Assembly: GCF_002994745.2 (NCBI RefSeq)
Contig: NC_037094.1
Coordinates: 28,122,956-28,186,955, forward strand
Length of the DNA: 64,000 nucleotides
DNA from: Rosa chinensis
Lineage: Eukaryota; Streptophyta; Magnoliopsida; Rosales; Rosaceae
Direction: 5' to 3'
The notes beneath the pieces were generated by a model that saw nothing but the letters and a program-made list of their open reading frames with translations, was not told the DNA's origin and searched no databases. The translations under genes were made by a program, and so were the position numbers. Numbering within the stretch: position 1 is the first letter of the stretch; each line of letters opens with the position of its first letter. Positions 33,244 through 43,875 of the stretch are shown one piece after another.

Positions 33244-34098
33244 CGCCATTATGCCAATTGGTGTGGCTGGTGATTCTTTCTTAATGTAGCGAGTGTCATG
33301 TAAGCTTGTTAAGCGAACTGGCCTGAATAATTATGCAGAATAGTTATATATATATATATATATATCTGCTCAGGACTCTTGGTCTTCACAAACTCTCTGC
33401 CATCATATTCCAGTTGCCCATGCCACACTAAGAAATGATCCCTTCCACGAATAACCTGAAAATTGGTTGCGTACCCAATTAAAGACACTCATATATACCA
33501 CATATACAAGTAAAGATATGCAGAATTAGCACATACAAAATATGTGAAAATTTTCGCATAAATCTTATGATATATGTAAAAAATTTAAGATCGACTGGCC
33601 TAAGTTCAATCATGTCTCTTCTAATTGCAGATACGCATATGGTACGCACAATAATATAATTGAACTTCAAAGCAATGCTGTTGTGACAATGAATGTTTAT
33701 TAGGTAAAAGAACTAATAAATATACCAAACTTCTTTCCATGGAATAGAATTAATCAGTTGACAAAATTAACTGCAAAAATGAAAGGAGCAATAACAAGCA
33801 AAGAAGTTTTACCCTGGGCTCAAAATGGAGAGCTGGGATGTCTCTTTGAACGCCCCCCGACAACTCTTATCATGTCTTCTCCATTGAGATCAGCAATGGC
33901 CGCCCACCGGTCTTTCCCATGCCATCCAATTCTATCAAGTACTAAATCTCTATGAGTGATGTTACAATACTGCTCTCGACGATCCCATATGCTCTCAAGA
34001 CCAGAACTGTGTTTGCATTTCTGCATTTGATCGAGTTCCGATGAATAGAGCAAAAAGATGGTAACCATGAGCAAATGGTTTATTCAAACAAAGGATAC
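33244..34098 (-). other. Unidentified coding-like exons
   Basis: Two stretches on the minus strand look like exons. One, after an acceptor (ttttcag), reads VIRGRDHFLVWHGQLEYDGR and EFVKTKSPEQ (about 33372-33461). The other reads IWDRREQYCNITHRDLVLDR and IGWHGKDRWAAIADLNGEDM (about 33811-34020). They are free of stops and not low-complexity. I do not recognise the family and cannot say whether they belong to one gene. A TA run lies at 33342-33365. Confidence 0.35.
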
Positions 34099-34411
34099 TT
34101 AACGTTTACTTACTTGGAATGGAATGATTACAGAGTAAAAACACTCATGTGTTTACTAACACATAAAGGAATCAGAATGATTCCGGGTAAAAGAATTCCT
34201 GTGTTTACTAACACATGAAAGAATCAGAATGGGTGTAGGTTCCACCTATTTATCAGGAATCTATTCCTCAATATTCAGGAATTTGATTACGAAGAAGGGA
34301 GATGGGTTTAGGAATCAATCCTCCGGAATCAATACCGATTCATTTCTTTTCCCATTTCACTTGTCTCCAATTCATGATTATTTTCCATTCCAAGTAAGTA
34401 AACGTGCCAAA
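34099..34411. mobile_element. MITE related to the one at 48227-48544
   Basis: Inverted ends ACGTTTACTTACTTGGAATG and CATTCCAAGTAAGTAAACGT, about 310 bp, with internal blocks (CTAACACATRAA, AGGAATTTGATTACGAAG, GAATCAATACCGATTC) shared with 48.23-48.54 kb. The left outermost bases (GGC of the family end) are lost. Confidence 0.75.
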
Positions 34412-35286
34412 TTATGAAAAAACCAATAGCAAGACTAGAGTTTGTTTCACTAAATTCATGTGACCTTCATAGAAATTGCGTGTATCCGTTTTCAAAATAA
34501 ATAGATAGTCAACAGTGACATTGAAGCTGGTTGAACTAAAGACAAGCTTTTCACTAATTTTATGTGACCTTCACAGAAAATGCGTGCATTCGTTTAATAA
34601 TTAATAGCTAACCAAGAGTGACATTGAAATGGGTTGAGCTACAGATATAGTTTTCACAATTTTCACAGGAGTGTTAGAGGATACACATGCTTAATTTACA
34701 AAAATTAATAGCTAGCAACAATATTTCCACAAAATTTCACACAAACGTTAGAAGAATTGATATATAAGTCACAAAAGTTTACTCCACATTAGTGTTAGAG
34801 GAACTCATTTAAGTTGAGAATTACATAGCTAGAGACATTAGTATTTGTTGAACTATAGATAAGCTTCAGTACTAAATTCAGGGAAGCGTCAAAGAAACTC
34901 ATGTGCATCTTATAAAAGTTAAGAGCTAGGGGACACTACATATATAGTTTGTTAAACCACTAGCAAAAATTAAATTAAATTCACACGAGTGTTAGAAGAA
35001 ACTAACTCTTAGACTGCAAATGAAAAATATAAATGCATACTATGACTTTGAAGTTGCACATTATAAGCGACTTTGAAATCAAATTACAGTACACAAATGT
35101 ATAATTGACCATGGAGATGTCAATTCAAGTCACTCTAATATCAGGCCAAAGAAGAAATAAATAACTAGAAATAGAGCTACGCTAATATACTTTACCTATT
35201 TGTTTAACCACATTCCCTATTACAGAAGCTATCGAAGTATATGTTACACAGTTTGTTGCATATCCCACCATATGAATAAGCTTCAC
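34412..35286. other. Non-coding sequence
   Basis: AT-rich with loosely repeated GTTAGAGGA and CACTAAATTCATGTGACCTTC-type phrases. No gene is seen. Confidence 0.5.
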
Positions 35287-35520
35287 TTAGACTTTTCGCT
35301 GGTACTGGAAATTGAGTTCGTAGTCATGCTTCAAGGTTGCCAAGGTGTTTCTGAGAAGGACATGAAGTAAATCAGAGCCACGAACAAAATTCTGATCATA
35401 TGTTTTTCTCCTAATAAGTGTTTACCTCCAAATTAGGATTGTAGACGTTGAAGATCATCTGCTGAGCAGACATCTATCAAAGCATATACTCCAGGTCTTA
35501 GAGCTTCATCTGTTTCCCTA
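35287..35520 (-). pseudogene. C-terminal exons resembling URB2/Npa2 ribosome-biogenesis protein
   Basis: The minus strand reads ETDEALRPGVYALIDVCSAD and DLQRLQ, then a stop (TAA, 35433-35435) and FGG before a GT donor (ends at 35426). After an intron the last exon reads LRNTLATLKHDYELNFQYQR and KV, then stop (35287-35289). From memory this resembles the C-terminus of plant Urb2/Npa2-type nucleolar proteins, which act in 60S pre-rRNA processing. The in-frame stop and missing upstream exons make it a relic. The family assignment is moderately sure. Confidence 0.45.
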
Positions 35521-35931
35521 TAAATTCAATCAAACTATAGTCAATATAGATAGCATGAAGGTCGTTATGAATATTACACTCTCAAGATTGTCCAGTGGAA
35601 GAGGTACTTTGGAGATTGCAAGAGGTGCATTTGCTTGTGCTTAATAATTATTTCATTTGTCGTGAATCTACGAGAATTGAATATAAGAGGATAATGAAGA
35701 AGAAAGCAAGTTAAGAATGTAGGATCGACATCACCTTTCTCCTTTTTCTTCTTAACCAAATACCAACTTAATTTGGATTCTATTAATTCAAAACATGTAT
35801 AATCAATTCATCTGTTCTACTTTCACGTATAAGCAGCCAAAGTTTATTAGTTTTTTAACCTTTATTCGCATAGAGTCGCACTTGAGACGGGACACGTGAG
35901 GCACGTGCGCTTTTAAAACATTTGTGATAAG

Positions 35932-35943
35932 AATCCCACATCG
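35932..35943 (+). promoter_or_regulatory. USE of the U6 relic
   Basis: AATCCCACATCG keeps the TCCCACATCG core of the plant snRNA element, followed by a TATA-like catata (about 35970-35975). Confidence 0.7.
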
Positions 35944-35997
35944 AGAAACAGTGGCAACCTAATGCTCTTCATATACGAATGCTTAGCAATCGAGCTT

Positions 35998-36017
35998 GTC
36001 CCTTTGGGGACATCCGA

Positions 36018-36049
<32 letters not shown>

Positions 36050-36096
36050 GGCCCCTGCGCAAGGATGACACGCATAAATCGAGAAATGGTCCAAAT
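35998..36096 (+). pseudogene. U6: U6 snRNA copy lacking its terminator
   Basis: The first 99 bases match the 20446 gene except for T in place of C in the 5' stem-loop (CCCTTTGGGG). The match ends at CCAAAT, after which AGGAATCTGG follows instead of a T run. Without the T run RNA polymerase III would read through and the U6 3' tail would be wrong, so I call it a pseudogene despite an apparently good promoter. Confidence 0.8.
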
Positions 36097-37112
36097 AGGA
36101 ATCTGGAATCTATAACCTTCCCAATTTTTCACCTTTGCTTTCTGGGCGTTGTTTTTCTTCGTTTCTGTTTGCTGTTTATGACTTTGAACTATCAGTGACT
36201 CGGTCCTTGGCTACGCATGAAAAATTGAGATGTTGCCCACCACCTGTTTGATGAAATGCGTCGGACAATCTCTTCTCTTTCTTAAACTCAACATTCCTTT
36301 ACATTTTGTGTAATTCTTGGGTTTGAAGAATGGAACTTTTCTGTTTTAATGCATTATACTTTTCTGCTTCATATATTCCTGGGTTTCAAAGGTTAGCTCA
36401 ACTTGTTGCATTCATACTCTTCCTATTCATATTGTAAAACCTCATTATTTGGTTTTGAATATCACACGGGAGGCCATGTAATGCACACAAGTTCGGTCTT
36501 GAATGCTGCGCAGGCAATCAGGCTAAAAAGTAAAACCCTTACTGCATATATATGTGAAGGAGCAAGTATTCACCATTGTTAATTTTGGATGATTTGGATG
36601 TTAAAAAGTAAATCCCTTTATGCAGATATACATTAAGCCATAATTTGATACTGTAGGCTGTAAGAGGCTGTATACATTATTTGTTGTGAAAGTATGCTGC
36701 AAGTTAGTAACTAATGGTAATAGTGTGGCGAAAAACAAGACAAGTAAGTTTATCAGAATTGGACCATATGATTTGTTTCCAGAGTGATATCCTGGTAGAG
36801 CGAAGTTTACATGGGCTGCATACAGAATTTTACTTTCTTTCGGTTCAAAATTGGAACCGAGATTTTTGCAGAAATTGTTGTACAAGATTCATACAATACT
36901 GCCATTTGTCTGCTTCATTACTTTTGTATCTTTCAGTTCAGCTCCATTGCAGCTTTAAAGTCACAGAAGCTCCCCTCAGCAAAAGAGGTATGCCGATTCA
37001 GTTGATGATGAATCATGCCCTCACCTCTTCTTCATCTTGACTCAGCAGCATGTCTGAAATTCGGTTGCTTTTTGAATATCAAGTTGGATCATATTTTCAT
37101 CTCTTCTTTCAG
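36097..37112. other. SAUR-b 3' flank in block C
   Basis: Non-coding, closely matching 20.55-21.59 kb. No separate gene is seen. Confidence 0.6.
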
Positions 37113-37412
37113 TCACACACTCAAGCTGGAAGTGAGATCAAGGAAGGTGTCTTCACTGCAAGGGATTGTGATACCGCCCATGGGATGATCGTATCCAAAT
37201 TCTTCTTCAGCTTGACTCAGCAAATCCATGAATGAAGGTTGGTTCAAGTATGATATTGGAATCACAAATCGCTTCTTCTGGCTCTCTCCGACATAGACTG
37301 CAAAATAGCCTTTTGGGATATCTAAGATCGTATCCAAATTCTTCTTTGCATTAGATGAATATCGGGAAAGACTTCTCTTGGGGCTAACAATTCCAGGCAG
37401 CCGGAAACCCAT
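37113..37412 (-). CDS. SAUR family protein (SAUR-b, block C) with patched linker
   Basis: 99 residues, start [15 protein letters not shown] at 37412 (upstream in-frame codons are leader, as in the block B copy). The core is intact. The linker reads [15 protein letters not shown] where the B copy has [15 protein letters not shown]. The DNA under the odd residues (37326-37346) is a 21-base exact copy of 37187-37207 from the same gene's EEFGYDH codons, read in another frame; length and frame are kept. A TATA box lies at 37533-37540. Confidence 0.92.
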   Translation of the reverse strand: MGFRLPGIVSPKRSLSRYSSNAKKNLDTILDIPKGYFAVYVGESQKKRFVIPISYLNQPSFMDLLSQAEEEFGYDHPMGGITIPCSEDTFLDLTSSLSV

Positions 37413-39987
37413 GGCTTCTATATTCTCAAGTGGATAAACAATAAAAATACTTGAAATAATCTGGGAAAGAGAGAAAGCTTTGATGTTTGATGAATGAGAG
37501 GAGTTGAGTTCCTGGTGATTGATTTGTGTATGTATATATAGATGAAGAAAGGGTGTGTGGAAGATCATCTGCTACTTGAAATGAGTGGTTAACATTGGCA
37601 GCAATAAGGGACACTAGCTTGTTTCAAATCAAGAAATCACATGGGTTTGTCTTGCCATTCGCGTAACTCATCCCCCAGCAGATGCATATGCTGCTGTCCT
37701 TTTTTTCAAACATCTCACCCTACTTCCTTGAGATGACAGACAATACAGGGTCACAGGGACCAGAAGTGAGGTGTCTGTCTAATAAAACCTATCAGATAAG
37801 GACTCATAATATCCTTGATTCAGACTTGCACTTCTAATCCAACTCTGGACCACCGGTGAATAATGTTTCTTTACAGACAAGAATTGGTGGATCACCAAGC
37901 CAGCCTACCATGTGGTCTTGCTGCTTCATGTATGATATCCATGATCTCCAATGCCAACAAACTGAGCAAGTATTTCATTTGTCTAGTCAATCAAGGAAAG
38001 TCAATTGATGATCAGGCATGACAAGCTAACAACACAGGTATTGATTATATATTTGAATATCAGTTCCAGCTATTTGTTGAAATCCCAGTGATAAAGATAT
38101 TAATGTACTCATGATTAGATTGATCCAGTTGGAAACTTGCACAAAGCTTTTAAGTTAATAAATTAAGCTTAAAAAGATTGCAAACTCTAATACATGATTA
38201 TGTATGCCTCATATCTCTGTCTTTCCACAGAACATAGATATTTCCACATGCATCAAAATCTTAGTTGTATGCCTCAAAGGAACCTTCTTACAATCGTACC
38301 TCTTTATTTGCATGCATTAGATACGCCCATATAAGCCTACTCACATGTGTGTTGTTCTGTAGGAGAAATATCAGTCTTGACCAAAAGCTAACTAGTATAG
38401 GGGTATCATAAACTTCCACGGATGCTGAGAATCTTTACTGAAATTTATAAAAGCTTGCTTTTCTCCGTGGATTTCCCAGCAGTGTATTCAATTCTAAAAC
38501 TCCAAAGTCGATTCCAATGTTTGTTAGAGCATGCAGTCGATCCTGGATAATAACTTAATTCTCAGAGAAAGATAATAACTCTTGTCCTGCACTCCAGTTT
38601 TCGATTTTCTATCATTTTTTACTGCAAGAAATTTTCTACTGCATTTTACACTGTTTGTTAACTTCCTTTTCCCCTCTTCCTTTTACACAGATTACTCCCT
38701 TATCTCACTTCTATAGGAAAAAAAAAAAAAAAAATTGACCTGCCGTTGTTCAGACATGAGAAACAAGATGCCCTTTTCTATTGTTAGTATTTTCTGAATT
38801 TTTTATATGTTGTGCTGTTATTTAAAATGGTTTTTGAAACCTTTTTACTCACACAAGCGAGAAATATATGCAACAGTTTTGGCTCTGTCTTATTGTGTTA
38901 AGGTTGAGTCCAAAGATCACCATTTAATCCTTTCCTTTTTTTTTTTCTATTTTCTTTGTGATGTTGCTGTTCTTTAATGCCTTTATTCACTGCCTCTAGC
39001 TTTCATGTTGCAGATTGATCATGATTATAAATGGGATGTTCCTTTGAAAATAAAATTACTTAAGTGATGATTGTAATTGGTTTTGTATGTTCTTTGCAAA
39101 CTATGAATCTAAGGACGGCTGCACCTCCAACTTTGGTCATGTACTTTTCAAAATTTACATACTTATTGTTGTCATTCTTGCATCTCCCCTGAGCATGAAA
39201 TAATTTATAAGAAAGTTCTCTTTACTTGGATTTTGCAGTTCTTCTCAAACAATGATAGGCCTGGTCTTAGCTGAGATAACTAAAGTGGTATCATGTAGGT
39301 CATCGACTTAACATAAGTGGTCACTGGCTCCAACATGAACTCCTTGGTTTTTCACTGATGGATACAGTGGTTAAATTATAGGTTACATGTCAGAATCAGT
39401 AATGGAAATCAGATGATAACTGTATGCTATGCATTGGGGAACAACTTGTCATGTCACTCATGTGAATGACAGGAAGATTGAACATTCAAAATGCATGTCT
39501 GGAACAACTTTTGATAAATAACTTCAATGAAATCATCAGTTCTAGTTGCCAGTAGTATAGCCATGTCATATAAGTGAGTATTCATTTAGCCATCAGAATC
39601 TCAAATTTGGTTTCTGGATGCTGCAGTGGAAATCAGGCCAAGGAGCTAGAAAATAATGAAAAATAAGAAAGCTGATGAACACTTCAAATATATTCCCATA
39701 CTGTTGTTCATAGCAATAAAGAAGTTTACAAGGGATTGAAACACAGAATACTGTGAGTTCAAAATTGGAGTCCGGATTTTGGACCAATGTCATCATTTGT
39801 CTGCTTCAAAAATTTTGTATCTTCCTGCTCAGCTCTATTGCAGCTTCAGTGTTCCCAAAGTTTTCCTTGAACAGCTGTGAGTCCATTCAGTTGGATGATC
39901 TAGCATAGACTCATCTTCATCTTGAGTCAGCAGCGAGTTTTGAAATGAGGAGGTTTTGGATCCAAGATCCACTTCATGATTGTTCCT
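37413..39987. other. SAUR-b upstream and SAUR-c downstream sequence, block C
   Basis: Collinear with 8433-10983; no additional gene is seen. Confidence 0.6.
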
Positions 39988-40272
39988 TTACACACTGAGG
40001 CGGGAAGTGAGATCAAGGAAGGTGTCTTCGCTGCAAGGAATTGTGAGACCACCCATTGGATGATCGTATCCAAATTCTTCTTCAGCTTGACTCAGCAAAT
40101 CCAGGAACAGAGGTCGGTTCAAATATGATACTGGGATTACAAATCTCTTCATCTATTTCTTCCCAACATAGACCGCGAGATAACCTTTCGGGACATCTAA
40201 GGTCTTAGCAGCAGATAGAGGTTGAATAAGACTTTTCTTGGTGTTAACAATTCCAGGCAACCGGAATCCCAT
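39988..40272 (-). pseudogene. SAUR pseudogene (SAUR-c, block C), nonsense codon 40
   Basis: The frame runs from [10 protein letters not shown] (ATG at 40270-40272) to SRLSV-TAA (39988-39990), 95 codons. A TAG at 40153-40155 (codon 40) interrupts it in the GKK-MKRF stretch. The block A paralog (10984) has CAG there, so one base change made the stop. The rest of the core is undamaged, which points to a recent loss. One extra codon in the linker distinguishes it from the paralog. A TATA box (TTATATATAG, about 40387-40396) is retained. Confidence 0.9.
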
Positions 40273-42149
40273 GGTTTTTATATGAGTTGAAGAAAGCGGA
40301 AAAGAGTTAGAAGGACTTGGGAAACAGAGAAGGTTTTGAATTCAAGGCAAGGAGAATACTTGACTTCTTAATCTCAAATAATCGGTTTATATATAGAGGA
40401 AGAAAGGGTCTACAATCTTTGAATGAGTGGTGAAGACACACTATCCGTTTGCTGCATGAAATGAGTGGCGAAGATGCGCACCAGCGAGGGGCAGTAGCTT
40501 GTGAAAAATCAAGAGATCACATGTGTATGTCTTGCCATTGATGTAGTCTACTGTAGAAACATCCTTCCCTACCTCATTGCACGAGAGACACGGAGTGGAC
40601 CTTCATAAGTGGAATTTCTATATAAGAAAATAACTTCAGATGTGGATTTCTACCCAGCACTGATAATTGCAGTTGCTCTACAGACAAGAATATGTGGTAC
40701 TATATTAACAGTTCTATATGTGGTCAGATATAAATGATGCTATGTACTGGGAACAAGAAAGCTAGGTTAGCATGTGGCTTTGTTGTTTCATCTATGTCTC
40801 CAGTGTCAACAAGCTGAGGAAGTGTTTCAATTTTTGATCTGTCTAGAAAATTAAAGAGACTGCCAACCATGACCAGAAAACCCAACAGGTACGGATTTCA
40901 AATATTTAAAGTTTTTTACTCAAATATTGGAGGATGAGGAGCATTGGTGATTTATTATTTGATTGATCGATCTCAATATTTTTGTTTTCCATTGAGAAAC
41001 TTGTGCTAGCTAAGAAGATCGAAAACTGTAAACCTGCTCAAGTCTTTCTGGTATGAATCAGTTGAAATTAAAATGACCAAAAGGAACTTAAAAAGAGAGA
41101 GAAAGAAAAGAAAGAAAGAAATTGCAAGGACATCTTCCAATCTGTACTGAAAATCATAGTTGTTGTGAGTATGAATATAAACAGGGGAGACCTGAGCATT
41201 TGAGGATCACATGATTCTGTCTTCAGATCGGAAAAAAAAAAAAAAAATTGGCATTAGTTGAGTCTCCCTCTTAAGAAATAGGGACCAGCTAGCTTGTGTG
41301 AGTTGTGTCCATATGTCTAAATATGTCTTGTCAATCACATAGTAATGATATTTGTAAACCTGATGATTCTTCTTTTCCTCATCAGGGTGTACTTTTTTCT
41401 TTGGATTGTCAAAATGTAAGAGGTTAATACTACATGAGACAGTTCTGTTGTTTATTTTTATCTCTCGGTTAGTTTTCAATAGTTTTGTACAATGGCCTCA
41501 TAGTTTATTGAAGCTCATATAGCTGATGTAAGAAGAGATATAATCTATGACAAATAGTTTTATCTTTACCGTATCTATCTCGGTAGAAAAACATCGTGAT
41601 GTTCATATGAAGTGCCAACCTAAATTACTAGTTTAAAATGCAGAAACTACAAACAATATGACTGTTTTTAGAACATATGAGTTGAAATGGACATGAATTT
41701 TCCAGGTATCTTGATGATCAAAGACACAAACGTGAATAATATAATGTAAATAATTAAATATAACTCTGTAGGGAATTGCATAATTAAGAGTATAAGATAA
41801 CACTAGATGCATGAGGAATAAAATATGATAATTATTACCAATTTTTTTTTTGGAGAGCCAACAACGAATTTTACATGGGATTAAAAACGGTCAACTAAGA
41901 CAAAATCATGATGTTAGGGTGAATGTGGTCTATGTGAGTTCATGAGATTGTCATGTCACTTTCTGCTTCATAAACTTTGTATTTTTCTGCCCATCTTGCA
42001 GACAACATCAGACTTGCAGAAGTATCCCCTCAACAGAAGATATGAGTCTATACCATTGATGCTCAACACTGGCCTCTTTATCTTGACTCAGCAGCGTGTT
42101 CTGAAATGTGGATGGTTTGGGATCCCAGGTTCAAATCAGAAGCATTCAT
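40273..42149. other. Non-coding block C sequence with empty transposon sites
   Basis: Aligns with 11.27-12.43, 14.04-14.11 and 15.30-15.93 kb. At 41450-41475 and about 41541-41552 it holds the uninterrupted versions of the two block A insertion sites. No gene is seen. Confidence 0.65.
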
Positions 42150-42395
42150 TCACACACTTAAGCGGGAAGTAAGGTCAAGGATGGTGTCTTCACTGCAAGG
42201 AATGGTGATACCGCCCATTGGATGATTGTATCCAGATTCTTCTTCAGCTTGACTCAACAAATCCAGAAATAAAGGCTGGTTCAGAAAAGTGATTGGAATC
42301 ACAAATCGCTTCTTCTGACTCTCTCCCACATATACTGCGAAAAAGCCTTTTGGGGTTGAAGTTGTTTTAGCAATTCCAGGAAAGCGGAAACCCAT
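42150..42395 (-). CDS. SAUR family protein (SAUR-d, block C)
   Basis: 81 residues, start [19 protein letters not shown] at 42395 (a longer in-frame start at 42470 lies in the leader and is not used). Core: [51 protein letters not shown]. Two unusual residues are Ser for Phe in the EEEFGY motif and Ile in CSEDTIL, both at positions that are constant in the other copies, so function may be weakened. A TATA box lies at 42512-42519. Confidence 0.9.
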   Translation of the reverse strand: MGFRFPGIAKTTSTPKGFFAVYVGESQKKRFVIPITFLNQPLFLDLLSQAEEESGYNHPMGGITIPCSEDTILDLTSRLSV

Positions 42396-43394
42396 GATTT
42401 CTATATTCCCAAGTGAAGGAGGAAGAATTTTAAGGACTTTAAAAAAAGAGAAAGCTGTGATGCTTAGCAAGGAGAAGGTTTGAGTTGCTCATGAACCTGA
42501 CCATGCCTGTGTATATATAGCTGTTAGGGTGCGTGGAAACTCATCTTGTACATGAATGATTGGTGAAGAGGCACTGAGGTAGGGAAACTAGGTTGTGAGA
42601 AACCACATGGGTTTGTCTTCCTACTCAAGTTCTTCATCCCTCAAGGACATTTCACATGCAAAGGATACCAAACTGTATCCCTATGTTGATACATGATTCC
42701 CTACATTAAATGAATTAAGAATCTCCATCAGTTATTTGATATATGAAATGAGTGGTGAAGATGGCAGTAGTTGGGGGCAAAAGTGGGCGAGAAATCAAGG
42801 AATACATGGTTTGTCATGTCCTTCACGTTGATTTTGCATATGCTAGTGTTCCAAAATCTATGGTTTTGTAGAAACATCTATCCCTACCTCCTTTACATAT
42901 ATAACAACGGGCTCATTAACTGGTGTTCCTTCACAGACAGAAATTTCTGGTGCTGCTATAATAGTTTTACGATGGGTCCGGAACATAAAGGGCTGAGCAT
43001 CTGCTTTCCTGTGTCATTTATGATCCATTCATCTATAGTATCACCAAGCTAAGGAGGTCTGTCATTTTACTTGGTCAAATCTATAATATTCACTTGGTCA
43101 AGCTTGACAAGAAGACCGTACCAAATTCATTTCTTAATCTACTAGAATTAGATATAGAAGAATTGGATTATTTGGTTTAGGATTATTGGTCTCAATAACC
43201 CTTTTCATTTTTCCCCACATTTTTATGTAAATATGGAGTCTTTAGCTTCATTTTGATATTGGCTTTTGCTATTACTATGTTTGTCTCACTTTCTGCAATC
43301 AAGTTTATGTTTTTGCTGCTAAGGTTTGGAATTCTCAGCAGTATATGTTATGGGTTGGCATCAAGTTTGGTATTTGAGTCGTGGCAAAGGTGAT

Positions 43395-43448
43395 GATGAT
43401 CTTTCAGATCAATATACAAATGATGACCTTTCAGATCAATATACAAAT
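43395..43448. repeat. 27-bp tandem duplication
   Basis: Two units beginning GATGATCTTTC and GATGACCTTTC differ by one base. Confidence 0.9.
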
Positions 43449-43689
43449 GAGCTTCGGGGTTGTACGAAATGTTAGCTGAACATGTGAAAGATCTATTTGA
43501 AACTGAGAACTTCATTTGATTACAGTTAGTTGCTAGTTTACTTAAAGAAAGAAATTGATAATTGTTATACAACCTGAGTACAGTTATACTTCCCGCAACA
43601 ATTTTTCGTTTGTATTTAAACACATCTTAGCTATCTTTGCTAATCAAAAACTTAAAAACATACAAAATTTAGCATGCATAGAGTAGAAA

Positions 43690-43726
43690 TTCTACCCCGC
43701 AGCATCGCGCGGGTTCTCATTCCTAG
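43690..43726 (+). mobile_element. Helitron-like 3' terminus
   Basis: A GC-rich hairpin (ACCCCGC, loop, GCGCGGG) is followed about 10 bases later by CTAG (43723-43726) and then T, the usual 3' end and target of Helitrons. The 5' end was not found, so its extent is unknown. Confidence 0.4.
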
Positions 43727-43875
43727 TGTGCTTCTATATTTGACAAGGCACTGGTGAACAGGTGAACGTCAAACTGAAATAAACAAATGGTCATGGTTGT
43801 AATATATAAAACGATGCAAGACCAGCTACATGCGCGCCTTACAATAGACATTTATTCACTAATACATAATATGTA

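Larger units (their letters stand above)
35800..43130. repeat. SAUR segmental duplication, block C
   Basis: Order: U6 relic, SAUR-b, broken SAUR-c, SAUR-d. It is collinear with block A minus that block's two transposons, and with block B over its first 3 kb. It ends near 43.13 kb. Confidence 0.8.
42396..43875. other. SAUR-d upstream region and small repeats
   Basis: Up to 43.13 kb this matches 16.2-17.0 kb. Beyond that the sequence is AT-rich; it contains a 27-bp tandem pair (43395-43448) and a Helitron-like 3' end (43690-43726). No gene is seen. Confidence 0.5.
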
